DNA of 64,000 nt, from positions 1 through 64,000 of the forward strand of contig JAQJVL010001107.1 of NCBI GenBank assembly GCA_035578905.1. Reading direction: 5' to 3'. Positions 51,720-64,000 of this stretch are shown here, in pieces. The translations under genes and the position numbers were made by a program. Numbering within the stretch: position 1 is the first letter of the stretch; the number at the start of each line of letters is the position of its first letter. The DNA is from Stictocephala bisonia. Lineage: Eukaryota; Arthropoda; Insecta; Hemiptera; Membracidae. The notes under the pieces were generated by a model. The model was given only the letters and a program-made list of their open reading frames with translations. It did not search any database and had not been told where the DNA came from.

Positions 51720-52855
51720 ATGAAGGAACTTTCACAGGAACACTATTGTAGGAAACTTGATGACATGCGATACAGGTATGTTTTAGCAACTATTGTAGGA
51801 AACTTGATGACATACGATACATGTTATGTTTTAGTAACTATGTAGACACATGATGACATGGCAGATACAGTATGTTTTAGCAACTATTATAGGGTCACAT
51901 GATGACAATCGCGATAACAGTAATGTATTAGCAACTATTGTAGAAACTTTATGACTAAGCACCGATACTGGATATGTTTTAGCAACTATTGTAGGAAACT
52001 TGATGACATACGATAATGGTATGTTTTAGTAACTACTGTAGGACACATGATGACATGCGATACAGGTATGTTTTAGCAACTATTGTAGGTCACATGATGA
52101 CATCCGTTACAGGTATGTTTTAGCAACTATTGTAGGTAACTTGATGACATGCGAAACTCGTATGTTTTACCGACTATTGTAGGAAGCATGATGACATGCG
52201 ACACAGGTATGTTTTACCAACTATTGGAGGAAACATGATGACATGCGATACAGGTATGTTTTAGCAACTATTGTAGGAAACTTGATGACATGCGATACAG
52301 GTATGTTTTAGCAACTATTGTAGGAAACTTGATGACATACGATACTGATATGTTTTAGCAACGATTGTAGGAAACTTGATGACATGCGATACAGGTATGT
52401 TTTAGCAACTATTGTAGGTCACATGATGACATGCGATACAGGTATGTTTTAGCAACTATTATAGGACACATGATGACATGCAATACATGTATGTTTTAGC
52501 AACTATTGTTGGTCACATGATGACAATGCGATACATGTATGTTTTAGCAACTATTGTAGGTCACATGATGACATTGCATAACTAGTATGTTTTAGCAACT
52601 ATTATAGGTCACATTATGACAAAGCGATACAGGTGATTTTTAGCAACTATTATAGGACACATGATGACATGCGATAATGGTATTGTTTTAGTAACTATTA
52701 AGGACACATGATGAATGCGATACAGGTATGTTTAGCAACTATAGTAGTACATGAATGACATGCGATACAGGTAAAGTTTTAGCAACTATTGTAGGTCACA
52801 TATGACATGCGATAACAGGTAAGTTTTAAGAGCAACTATTATAGGACACAATGTA
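51720..52855 (+). repeat. 47-bp satellite, about 24 units
   Basis: Unit of the type ATGTTTTAGCAACTATTGTA-GGTCACATGATGACATGCGA-TACAGGT, with increasing indels towards the right. Confidence 0.9.
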
Positions 52856-53089
52856 TGTAGTGTACTATTCAAGCTGCATACTTTGATGTCAGACCTTGAA
52901 CTATAAAACTTTAGTCACACAAGTGTCATGCGTTACTTTTTTTTCTTTTTCCCTAACCATAAATATGGCACACTGATCTTTATGTTTGCAGGTTTCTACT
53001 CTGTAAACTTTAAAGTGGTTCGTGTGTGTATTGATAGTTTATTTTGTCAATGATATTATTTTTTTTGTAATTAGCCTTTGTATGTGTAT

Positions 53090-53140
53090 GGGTGGGCGGG
53101 TGGGTCAATACCACTGTACATGTATGGGTGGGAGGGTGGG
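53090..53140 (+). repeat. Two G-quadruplex motifs
   Basis: GGGTGGGCGGGTGGG (53090-53104) and GGGTGGGAGGGTGGG (53126-53140), part of a dispersed G-rich minisatellite also seen at 23170 and (C-rich) 56895-57040. Confidence 0.7.
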
Positions 53141-53194
53141 TAAAAAACACCTGAAATTAACAAGTAACCAATGTGCATAACCTGTATAACCTGC

Positions 53195-53332
<138 letters not shown>

Positions 53333-55888
53333 AGATAGGAATTACAAGTACTTGTTAAGCTGTTTATTAAAAAATACTCATATTCAAATAATGTAATTTC
53401 TATATAAAGTTAGATTCATGATTTTTAAATAATTAAGGAAACTTGGGTTAGGTAGACCCAATAACTATGATACTGTACATATTGATATCAAGGTCAGCCA
53501 GTTTGGATAAAGGCATAGGGAAGACAACTGGAGCGAAGCCAAGATTAGATCAGCACTTTTACGTTCGGCTCGTAAGGGAAGTGCCTCTTTCATTTCAGCA
53601 ATGATGTTTCTGCCTTATTGAGATGTTTCATGGATGAACTTCAACTTCATCTGTAAAACTATTTTATCGTTTTTAAAATTAAACTAGTGGCAAGTTCAGT
53701 TTTATTAAATATAATTTCATGCTAAATTACTTTGTTGTTTCTATAATATTTACAAATTTAATGCAGTGTAATTAACTAATGCAGAATATAAACCTTTTTC
53801 AGCTTAAGGTAGTTGCTGACATAGATGTGAAGAGGCCACTTCATAATGTTTTAATAGTCCAGTAAAATAGCTCTTTCTTTATATCGCCTTGATTTTTTCG
53901 GCAATTTGATTTATATAGTACATGTATAGCTTTATTACCAACTTACAATATTTTGTTTTCAATCTAATTCTTAATTAAATGTCACTAATTTTTATTTTCT
54001 ACATAAAAGTTGTCATAAAATATTTTAATATTTATTGGTCATACTGCCATAGAGTTATTATTTGACATCTTTTAACAGGATACATTCAACATATTATATT
54101 GCTTCATAGCAGTAAGTAGTGGCTAGATTACGTCTGTTTGTCTATTTCATTACTTATAAAGTGCACAACTATTATATTTTAAAATAATAATAATAAAAAT
54201 AGGAGTAACATATTCTCTAGGAAATTACTTTTTCTCTTGTTGCTCTTTTTTTTTTAGTAACACTAAACTTAAAGACACAGAAGAGTAAGATTTTTATGCA
54301 ATATGTTGGCAACAATATTTCCATTGACTATTTCTATATAAGACATGATATAATATGAAAAGACATTAAATTGTCATATATTTTAAACCTGAATCCTCCA
54401 TTTCTAGTATGAATTTTTTCAAATCAACAAAACCATTGTTATCCACTTGGTTGTACTATATACTTTATTATATTTTTCAGTGTGAAAATTAAAGTTTGGA
54501 ATTTTCCAAGACCATTTTATGATAGTTGAAAGAATTGCTGCTGACTTGTTGTTTGCAAACCCTTTACTCATATGTTTTAAATAATATATCATTGGGCCGT
54601 AAATGTTTACCTAAAACGGACAAAATTAGAGGTACCAAAACACTTTAAGGTTAAGGGTAAACAAGGATCGTAAAAGGTTATCCATAGTTTCATGAAGAAG
54701 CTATACACGTCGTTATGACTTTTTTTACGATTGTGAGGGCCAGGCTTCCGTACCTCGTAACGGCCCTTCAGACGTTCTACTTGGTACAACCCAATTGTTT
54801 TTAAAGGACTAAATATAAATAACAAATAGTTCACCTATGATGTAGCATGTTAATTTATCCTAAATAATAATAAAAGGCGCGCTTTTAAGTTATATCCCCC
54901 ATGCAAACCGTAAGCGTAAAATAAATAGGTTTTTTTTCCAAACTAAAACACTGTTTAAAACTATTTCTACATATTAACCTAAATCATGAACGTACACACA
55001 AATGCGTATCAATAAATAATAATACTGATTTAAAGAGAACTCAAATAAATTCAAGAATATGCTTGCGACACACGCGTGCTGACAGCAGCGTCAAGGCCAC
55101 GTACTTTGTAAGAAAGGGTGATTCTAGAACGGCAGAAGGGTTAACGTTACCTCCAGACTAACACGACGTCCTGACAGAACCATAACACGGACTTCACGCG
55201 GCCGAGGAGGTGTGCTCCAGGCTTGCCAAGAACTAAACGTCGTCTGATGTTTCTTCATGAAATTGAGAAAAATATCAAACGATTCTTTTCTACCCTTTAA
55301 ATACTCTACCACTATATGACCCTTGTACTTTTAACTAGCTACATTAGTCATTTGCGAATTTGGCTAAATTCAAAGACCATTAATAATAAGGTAAATCGTT
55401 CTTTACAAGTCTCATTTTTGTTTGTAATTTGTATATATTTTTGTTAGTACAATAACTGTCAATATTTGGTGTAAAATAACAGTTATGAATAAGTTTGATG
55501 GGTTTAGTCTTTGGTAATACCTAGAATGGTTCATACTTGGATGGAAATGCTCATTTAAAATAGTCTACTAGACAGGTAATCTACTAGTAGGTCCTGGACT
55601 TTCATGGCATATGACCCACGTATTATTAAAGACGATTGTTCTTTCAAATTTAATATATAACTAAAGCCAAAAATATATTTTAAGAATTGTAAAAGTAATG
55701 GCAAGAAACTTAATTTTAATTTTTTTTTTTGTTTGTTTCCATACATCATAAAACTAAACGAGCTTCGTGATTACAAGATTGTCCTTTTTAAGTTATAAAT
55801 ACTAACAAAAACCAACTAATTTTTGAGCTACGATAGTACAATACTTTGATTGAACGAGAAAATGTTCCGTTATTTGAAATAGTGAGAG
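53333..55888. other. AT-rich host DNA, no firm gene
   Basis: Two GC-richer patches (54640-54790, 55075-55310) carry short minus frames without recognisable domains; they may be remnants of old exons or transposons. Confidence 0.4.
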
Positions 55889-56100
55889 AAAAGATTATTT
55901 CCCTCAAGGGAAAGGTAAAATATCGAAAGTCGAAGAGGAGTTAACATCTCCATTGATGAATGAACCTATAAAACCAGCAAGGATGCCATTATTGCCAGGG
56001 GTGAGATATACAGTTCAAGGGGCCGGTGGAAGGAGGGGGACTGATAAATCAGGACATGACCAATCAGATTTCCTGGGATCCTGGCTTCCTCTCAGCCTGA
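55889..56100 (+). repeat. Dispersed repeat R3, copy 2
   Basis: Second copy of 14618-14830. Confidence 0.85.
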
Positions 56101-56894
56101 ATGTACTTTCTATTATTTGGGATTACTATAAAACGAATATTTTGAAAATTAAATGTACTTTTTGTAATACGTGTTTTATCTTATTTAATAAAAAATAGTC
56201 ATTTAAAATTCTAGCACAATAATTTGGTGCTTATTTCTTATTCTAAGACAGTTTATATTTTTATTGGTTGTATCAAGTAGTTCGTGCGTTTGTTTCTAAA
56301 ATTTACAAAATGTATTATTTGATCTCATTCATAATTTATCAAACAAATATACCTGTGGTGTATACTAGGAAAGGTAGAAATGCAATAAAATCTTCTCTAT
56401 CACAGTATGAAATGAATACCATGTTGTACTTTTTGTGCTGTGTTTGACGACATCCCTAATTATTATTCATAATCTTAAATGCCATATAATATTTACGTGA
56501 CTTTATAGTTTCAAGTACCCGTGTTAGTCTTGCCTTCATTACGTGACAATGAGTAACTAAATAGTAAAGTAACACTATCAAACACCTAAGCTCCAATCTT
56601 CCCTAATTTGATTTCAGCTCAATAGCCCAGAAAGTCCCAATCAAGGTCTCTGTGTGACTCTTTTAAACATGGATTCTAAACGTTACTGTCCCTATTGCGT
56701 GTTTAAAAGATCTATTAGTTCATATCAACTTTATTTGATTTAAAAACAGTAAATTTTAATTGAAACTAACAAAACACAATACAACAAAACAGAATGTGTA
56801 GCTAACAAAACATGAAAGATAAATATTTCAAAGTTTAATACCGAGGTAATTTACATCCAAACAATTGGCATTACAGTAATTATTTATTTAGCCC

Positions 56895-57045
56895 ATAACC
56901 CACCCACCCACCCATACACTTACAGTGTATTAACCCATCCGCCCACCCATACACGTACAGTGGTATTGACCCACCCACCCACCCATACACGTACAGTGGT
57001 TTTTACCCACCCATTCACCCTTACATTACAGTGGTATTGATGGGT
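56895..57045 (-). repeat. C-rich minisatellite (minus-strand G-quadruplex type)
   Basis: Three to four units of CCCACCCACCCACCCATACAC-like sequence with 'GTACAGTGGTATTGA'; the first (56899-56913) is a perfect four-run motif on the minus strand. Confidence 0.75.
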
Positions 57046-60000
57046 GCCTAACTTAGTTTAATTTTAAACTTAACTATATATTGTGATATTATTGTTTCTA
57101 GTGTTTAATAAATGTATGTTAAATATGTATATGGTAATTTAGTATTAGTTATGTACAAATACACAAAACGAGATGCTACCCTAGCTACGAAAGTTTACTC
57201 GTGTATGGTTTTTAAAATATAAAACAAATCACAAAAAAATTGCGAATACCTTTGTTATTAAAATATTAATACAGTTTAACGTCAGGAAAATTACAAATAT
57301 AGGGATTGTTTTTTTTTATTTTAGAAGAATTTTTATCTCCCACACACACTCACCTTTACACCCTGCCGTTCCATCCTCTTCTCCCTAGCTCCATCTTGCG
57401 CTAAACAGGGGTACCACCTGTCTTGGTATCTACCCCTGATGTCATTGGGTTAAAAATTATAACATTTAATGTTGCTAAGATGGATCAAAGCTGCCTCTTA
57501 AAGTTATTTGAGGCCTCTTAAAGTCAATACACGTCAGGTGGTATTGACACACCCGCCCGCCTATAAATGTACAATGCTATTTATTTTATTGTTGAAACAT
57601 GAAAACAATAAAATAAACCGTCGGTATTGTTACTAGATATTCAGGCATCCTTCGGCAGGGTTATATATACCCTATGAGGGTGCCGCAAACAATATGCTAC
57701 TTCTACAGTTATATTTTGAAACCCCCAGATCTTATCGGCTGAGACGCTGTCAATCATTTCAAACTGTCATTTATAATATAAAAACATTAAGTTTTAGTTT
57801 AAAGGTTTAACTAGATTATTGCGATGTTTATTTAATCTTACTATCAGGTTATTTGTACTTTTTTTGTCTTAACCAACAATTATAATATATGTTGTGTTTG
57901 AGTTGATAACTCAATATGTTAGCTGTATATGTTTAAGCTAGTTTGAATATAAGTACTACTTTTATTCAAACACAATGAGTGTATAGAGCAAAATGAATAA
58001 AGTGGTACATACAATAGTTAAATTGGGTTGTCAATTAAAATCGCTTTTTTAAGATGAAACAAGATGAGGTATGTCTTAAGACTTTTATTTAATTGGAGGC
58101 TAAACTGCTGATTATAAAACTTAATGGAAAACGATAATTTGTCATTAAAAGAATTGACTATCTATATACGCATATCTGTAATCATGTATATTCAAAACTT
58201 ATTTTATGTATGTATATTATCCGTTAACGAAATAATACATACGATAATAATATATTTGTAAAACGAAACATATTATTAGCAATTTGGTATTTATATAATC
58301 AGGTGCAATGTTGATTTTTTAGCTGGGCATTTGTATATTAGGTAAATAACTAAGAAAGAAGAATACGATCATTATTTTTAGCGGAAAAGTAAGGAAAGTT
58401 ACAAAAATGAGGGAACAATTTAAATTTTTTTGTTCGTAGATATAGTACTGCGGGTACTAAAATTGTGTATAATTTGTTCCAGATTACGAATATAGCAGGT
58501 TATTTTCCAATCGAACAGTAACAAAGTGCGTAAGCACCAGAAATGTCTAGTTTCAGTAAGGTTAAGTTTTTATAGGATAGACCTAGGTAGGGTATTTTTA
58601 GGATTGGTTAGACATTGTTCAATTTGGATTTGTAAGGTTATGTAGGCTTAGTTGGGTTTTGAAGTCTGGTGATTAATATTCGTGTTTGTTAGCTTAAATA
58701 ACGTAACCAAACATAACCTAACCAAATATAACATAACCTAAATAAACATAACATACCTTACCAATTAACATATGGTAACCAAACATAATCTCATTGAAAA
58801 TGGCCCTTTTTGGCACCAGTGCATTTAATAATTGCAAAACTCTTCCAATATTTGTGGTAGAAAAAAATGTACACCGTTTCAATAATCACACACTATATTT
58901 ACAAACAAATATACTATCCCGTTTTTCATCATTAGTGTAATTTTCCCGTAAGGGGAAAATACGGTGGACGTTTATTACTAGTCATAAACGTACTAGCCAT
59001 AAAGTTGGTTACTAAATACAGAAACATATTCCGTATTTGGTAAAGAAATCATCATATTCTTCTTTCTTAGTTATTTGAAATACCATGAAAAATAGTATTA
59101 TCGAAATAAATGATAAATCCCCTGTTCTAAATACATAGTTAAAAACAATAAATATTTTCATAACAATTAAAATTATATCATTTTATGGCACTTTTAGCTA
59201 TTTTATAGCATTAAAAAATATTTTATTTTATTTTTGCTTTTTATAAGAACGGGGCCAGTAACAAGATTTAAAATGGTATCTTCCTTATCATTCCCAATTT
59301 TTTTACAACAATGCACATCTAATCGATTGCCTCACTGCAATACGTTAAAACTTAAAATAATATAAACACATTAACATGCTAGTAGTGTTTCCATTTTGTA
59401 ACAATTGTTAATTGTTTCATTATAATTAAATTAGAATATTGTATTTAGAAAATGTTAAATTTTGTAAGAACTGAGATATTTAGGAGTTTGGTTCATTTAC
59501 CAAAAGTTTTCGATATGAATTCTCCAAGTTTTGAGAAAAATTCAGAATCTTCCCCTTTCAAATAAAAAAGTAGTTTTTCCCATATAAATTAGCTAAATAA
59601 CCAGTATATTCACGTCTGTTAATTTCCTGTCAGTTTCATGCGACATGTTTTCTGAAGGCAACATGTTTGGTGGCCTTACCTGTTCAGATGTCCTGGTTTA
59701 GAGGGTTCTAATTGGTTGGTTTAGCTTCTAGAGTCAAGAGGGGGTAAGTCCGTTGGTGGAAGGGTTGCGAGTTTGAAGATATCTTTCAGTAAGTGACCAC
59801 GTTTATTCTACTCGGCGACTTAACCGTTCGGTGTTCTTTTACCGGTATGGCAATTATCTTGTTCGCGTGTGAGTGAGAGGGTGTATGCTGGTCGAGCTTT
59901 GTTGTGGTCACGTTTGGGATTTAAACCTCCAGGACAGCTACATCTCCCGTAGGCAATTTTCAATTTAAGCAATTTTTTTTTCAATTTAAACAAAATTTAC

Positions 60001-61330
60001 AATTTTAAGGCAATTTGACATTTTAAAAATTTTCAATTTAAGCAATTTTTTCAATTTAAAGAATTTTCAATTTTTAAAACATTTTGAGTTTAAAGAAATT
60101 TATTAAAAAGGTCAAATAAATAAAAAAGGTTATGGTCTGAAGGTATTTAATTTATTATTTTGGGAAGAGTTATTTTAATTTATTTATGTTCCATTGAGTC
60201 AATAAAAGAAGAGATTTTTTATTTTCGTTTCTATTATTATTTTAAGAAGAAACCAGCTAATTTGTTGAAGTTATTTATAAGAAGAAAAATAAAGAAAAAT
60301 TTTTATCATTAAAGAACTTTTATTTTAATCTCTCATTTAAGTTGTTCAACATATCAATAATAAATAGTAGCTATTAATTAAGGCTACAATTTATATTTTA
60401 TCATTCGAAGTAAAACTATAAACTAACACTGATTATTTTGTATTATTAGAAAACTGAAACAATATATTTAAATAACATCACTATTTAATGTGTTCTTCAT
60501 ATAAAAGTTTTATAATTTAAGTAAAATCTTTAAAAAAAGCGGTAATGTTATCACGATGACATTTATTTTGTAAAGAGTACTTAGTGGTGTTCATTGTTTA
60601 CCATAACAATTGCAAAGTGTCACGAGCTTCCTGAATGCAAATGGTCTTATTTCCTTACGACTTCATTGCGAGTATAAAATGAAAATAAATAAATAAATAC
60701 TTAGAGTGGTATTATTTCTTAATATCTTACAGGTATTAGGATAATATATAAAAGGTATCATAACCATATTACAGATATTTTCAACATTTTAAAATAGTGT
60801 GTGATATTTTTTATGTAGAATCGAATCCCAAGTTTATAGCACGTGGATAATTTGTAATGTATTCGAGAAGTTCAAAACAGAGCTACGTAATAGATCGTAA
60901 CCGACTTCAATACACTGATGAAATGAAAAAGGTAAGACGATTTTTTTCCTGCCCCACAATTACAAGTATTAAAGTTAAGTCTAGGGGAGAAGGTACGGAA
61001 GGCACAATACTAAACTCTAGTGCTAAATGACTTACTGGTACTTGAATGTAATGGAAACAGGAGTTTATTTAGTAAATGTAATTTATAGTCTTTTTTTTAT
61101 TTGGTAACCCAAAATTTACCCAAACCCATTACTGAACATGTCTTAAACACAAATAGCAAAAAGTGTTTAAATATACTGCTTATATCCGTAACTATAGTGA
61201 ACAATAATAAGCTAAGGATTTTATAATATTTAGATTTTTTTTCTGACTATTTACAAGATACAATAATAGATAGTAAGCATAAGTTACATAGTTATAATTT
61301 ATGAATTGTAAATAGTTTATATTAATGAAA
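57046..61330. other. AT-rich host DNA, no gene seen
   Basis: Holds an ATTTTCCCGTAAGGGGAAAAT hairpin (about 58940), ACATAACCTAACC-type degenerate repeats (58700-58760) and CAATTTAAG repeats (59955-60075). Confidence 0.5.
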
Positions 61331-61420
61331 TGTTATGCAATAGGTTAAGGAAGACGTTTGTTCATGACAATCTTGTTTTAATGACAATAAACTTTATTTG
61401 ATTTGATTTGATTTGATTTA
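61331..61420 (+). mobile_element. 3' tail of a retroposon, (ATTTG)n
   Basis: AATAAACTTT followed by four to five ATTTG units, a tail form typical of some insect non-LTR elements and SINEs. The body was not recognised. Confidence 0.4.
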
Positions 61421-64000
61421 GAGTAATTATAACAACTATTATATTAAAACAAAATCCCCTACTATTTTAATAAATGGAACTAATATATTACAATTAAAAT
61501 CAATTAATTACTTTAACATACAAACCAGGGTTATTAAGATAAAGGACGAATGTATGAATGAAATGAAACAAAATGAAAATGAAATATAAAACCGTGTTGA
61601 ATTATCAAAAAATCATTATTTACAAAACCGTGTTTCTTGCAAGAGACCTGGCACATAAAATAACAATGACACAGTCGACACTGTAATGACCTGAAATGTC
61701 GTATGCCAGGTTGACATAATTCGAACTAAAATTTCTGACTATTCCCTGATATTTGACAAGTACAAAAGAGACAGAAATCAACATAGCCAGTTGAAATAAA
61801 TTAGTATACTTTGTAACAATGCTACTAAACAGTGTTATATCAGTGGACATAAAACTATAAATGCTATGGTAAACATGTTTTTAAATATATTATATTGGCC
61901 TACCCTTATTTATTTTTTGTATATACAACAAATGTACAGTCCCAACTAAATAAAATATATTTTATTTCCATTATTTAAAAGTAACATTGTAGTTTTAGTT
62001 ACAGTTTTCTTTCAAAAATTTAATTCCTGTATAGATTCCCATCATCTTTTCATTACATATAGGTTTTGATGGTCCAATAATCCCTGCCGTTTAGAAGGAT
62101 TTCAAAAGAATCCTAATCTAAAAAATTCCTTGTTTTATTTCATTACGTTTGCTAAAACTGGACACATGGTGAAAAAATTTAATTTTCCCGTCTTCCTTAC
62201 AATTTACAAAAACAACATTTGTAGTTTATTTTTTATAACCAAGGCTCGAAATAAAGACGAATTAACGCGGCTCTAGTTTTGATAGCCCAAGATATAGTGG
62301 CTATGTTTGAACTGTTTGCAAAAACACTCTTGTCCCTGAGGTCAAGGTCAAGAGTGAGATAATGAAGTTATGTTCTTGCCCACCCTGAGTTCAGCCCGCC
62401 ACATACTGTAGTTCACATTCCACACACCACCTCCATTTACTGTTTACCTAGATCTATAGATTCACTACTTTTAATTTTCCTACGATTCCACATTCAGGGC
62501 CTAAATGGGGCCATTCTCTGACAGTAAAAGAGTGTTTGATGACATTCTCTTAGCATAACATTAGGGAGTGGGTCTAATGGAAATACAATAACCTTTAAGT
62601 TGAAATACATAAAAAGTTTTCCGAGTAAAGGACATGGTTTGGCGTGTTGTAAGGTAACCTGAAAAGTTTTTAATTAAGCATTTTTAAACCGCTTTAACAA
62701 TAAAACTTTCCATAAAGCTCCAATTTTGAAATCCGTAACACATAATTGACCTTACAACTACGTTAAAGCATATTACCTAATGTTCAAAGGTACTTTATTT
62801 ATGCCCATCCAAAAATTACAGTGCTGAGAAATAACGTATGGATACTTAGGAAGACAAAATAACTAGAGAATCATCACTTCTAGTCTTTATTTATTCTTTG
62901 AACGTTTTAAAAATTTGCTCCATGAAGTCATATAACTAACGAAACAAAATGTACATAAAGACAAAAACAGGTAAATTTTTCTTTGATGTAACAAATGTTG
63001 ACACCTTGCACTTTTTGCACGTCAATACCCTATATACGAAAACAATATTTTTCTAATACCTCATAAAAACATTTTGGTATCTAAAATGAAAACAGATCTT
63101 AATTAATTTTTAACCCTCCTGAGGTAAACTATAAATAATTGTCCTTAATTATGGCAATAAGCGTAACATCTTATTGTAAAGAAGCTAACAGGGGAAAATG
63201 TATGACTTACATTCATTCATTTGTTATCAATGTCCTTTATTCTTCACTGTGCATAAATCAAAGCATACCCACTTACTCTCTAATATAAAAAATATAATTT
63301 GATAAATGTTAGTTATTATTAGCACTTTAATTAATTAAAAGATTAAACAGTTTCATTCATTACTTCGTGTGAATGTTTATTTTCCTTAGAATGTTTTCCA
63401 TTCCAGTTAAACACTCGAACAAATATATGAATATCGGACGATAGTTTAATATAAATAGAGAATATTATAAACCAAGCTTTACTGAGTAGATCAATGTGTC
63501 ATTATGGTAAATACTTCAGCTAAGAAAGTACATTAGATTCCTTTAGTTGGTTATCTCACCTATCGGGTCTCAGGTGTATGAGACCTTTCTCAAATTGATT
63601 CTGAGCCATGTCCCAGTTATCTGGTCACAATATCTGATTGTTGTACACAATGGTACTGAACTCCATTATATTACTGACTTGCAATGTTTAGTTGTTATAT
63701 GATTTAAAGTATTTCACGATTAAATTGTAGCACAATGTTTCACTCAATAACTAAAGGTTGTTCTTATGATATTTTGGCACATTTATACATTGTTGAGATA
63801 AAAGAATAGTTTATTTACTTTTAAATACATAATTAAATATTTGATAATTTAATGAATGTAAAAGTGAAAATATATTGTGAAAACTACTTTTTCCTCTTTG
63901 CGACACTCCTGAAAATATGAAGTCATTTTCCTCTTTTTAAAAATAAATATGTTATTAGCCTAACAGAATGTGTTGATTAAAATTAGAAGCAGTATTTCAT
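61421..64000. other. AT-rich host DNA, no gene seen
   Basis: One AGGTCAAGGTCA site near 62341 and a 76-codon minus frame (61620-61850) without features. Nothing recognised. Confidence 0.5.

Noticed and set aside
54607..55312. Two minus frames of 75 and 62 codons in GC-richer patches
   Set aside because: Protein-like in part but no family recognised and no joined reading supported; left as possible relics.

Overview
The window looks like about 64 kb of an arthropod, probably insect, nuclear genome. It is very AT-rich, with mostly non-coding DNA, many satellites and microsatellites, and a (CCTAA)n tract, the usual arthropod telomere repeat, at 7.77-7.89 kb. The species cannot be fixed from sequence alone. 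Into this DNA is inserted one complete 20,215-bp Polinton/Maverick (adintovirus-like) element at 24431-44645. It has terminal inverted repeats (TIRs) and an exact 6-bp target duplication (CCCATA).

Host left side (1-24430): no convincing host gene. It holds dispersed repeats (2.6, 6.7, 14.1 kb; 9.8/10.7 kb; 14.6/55.9 kb), a foldback element with a (CCTAA)n core, a tRNA-like sequence, and a 5-kb block (16.1-21.2 kb) of tandem arrays bounded by inverted copies of one ~200-bp sequence. The ~550 bp left of the element recur at 44.8-45.36 kb next to an uninterrupted copy of the target site.

Polinton, minus-strand core, right to left: protein-primed DNA polymerase B (one frame break), retroviral-type integrase with chromodomain, packaging ATPase, an uncharacterised acidic protein, a phospholipase A2 virion protein, adenain-like protease, penton (minor capsid), a small conserved ORF, hexon-like major capsid, three less clear proteins, a phage-tail-fibre-like repeat protein, and a paralogue of the gene carried inside both TIRs. 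Together these would replicate (PolB), integrate (Int), build, mature and fill a capsid (hexon, penton, protease, ATPase) and perhaps attach and breach membranes (fibre-like protein, PLA2).

Polinton, right accessory part (38.3-44.6 kb): a four-copy CCAAT promoter repeat, a small membrane-type ORF, duplicated low-coding segments with a family of covarying stem-loops, a proline-rich/Cys-His protein in two overlapping frames, a triplicated ~244-bp unit, and the right TIR with a full 142-aa gene. Recurrent regulatory signals include phased TGACGTCA sites at both ends, RGGTCAAGGTCA nuclear-receptor-type sites, CCCCCCAC boxes and TATA boxes 40-75 bp before start codons.

Host right side (45.4-64 kb): AT-rich intergenic DNA with a small broken gene-like segment (47.96-48.28 kb), a 47-bp satellite, (TG)n, G-quadruplex-type G-runs and a retroposon-like (ATTTG)n tail.
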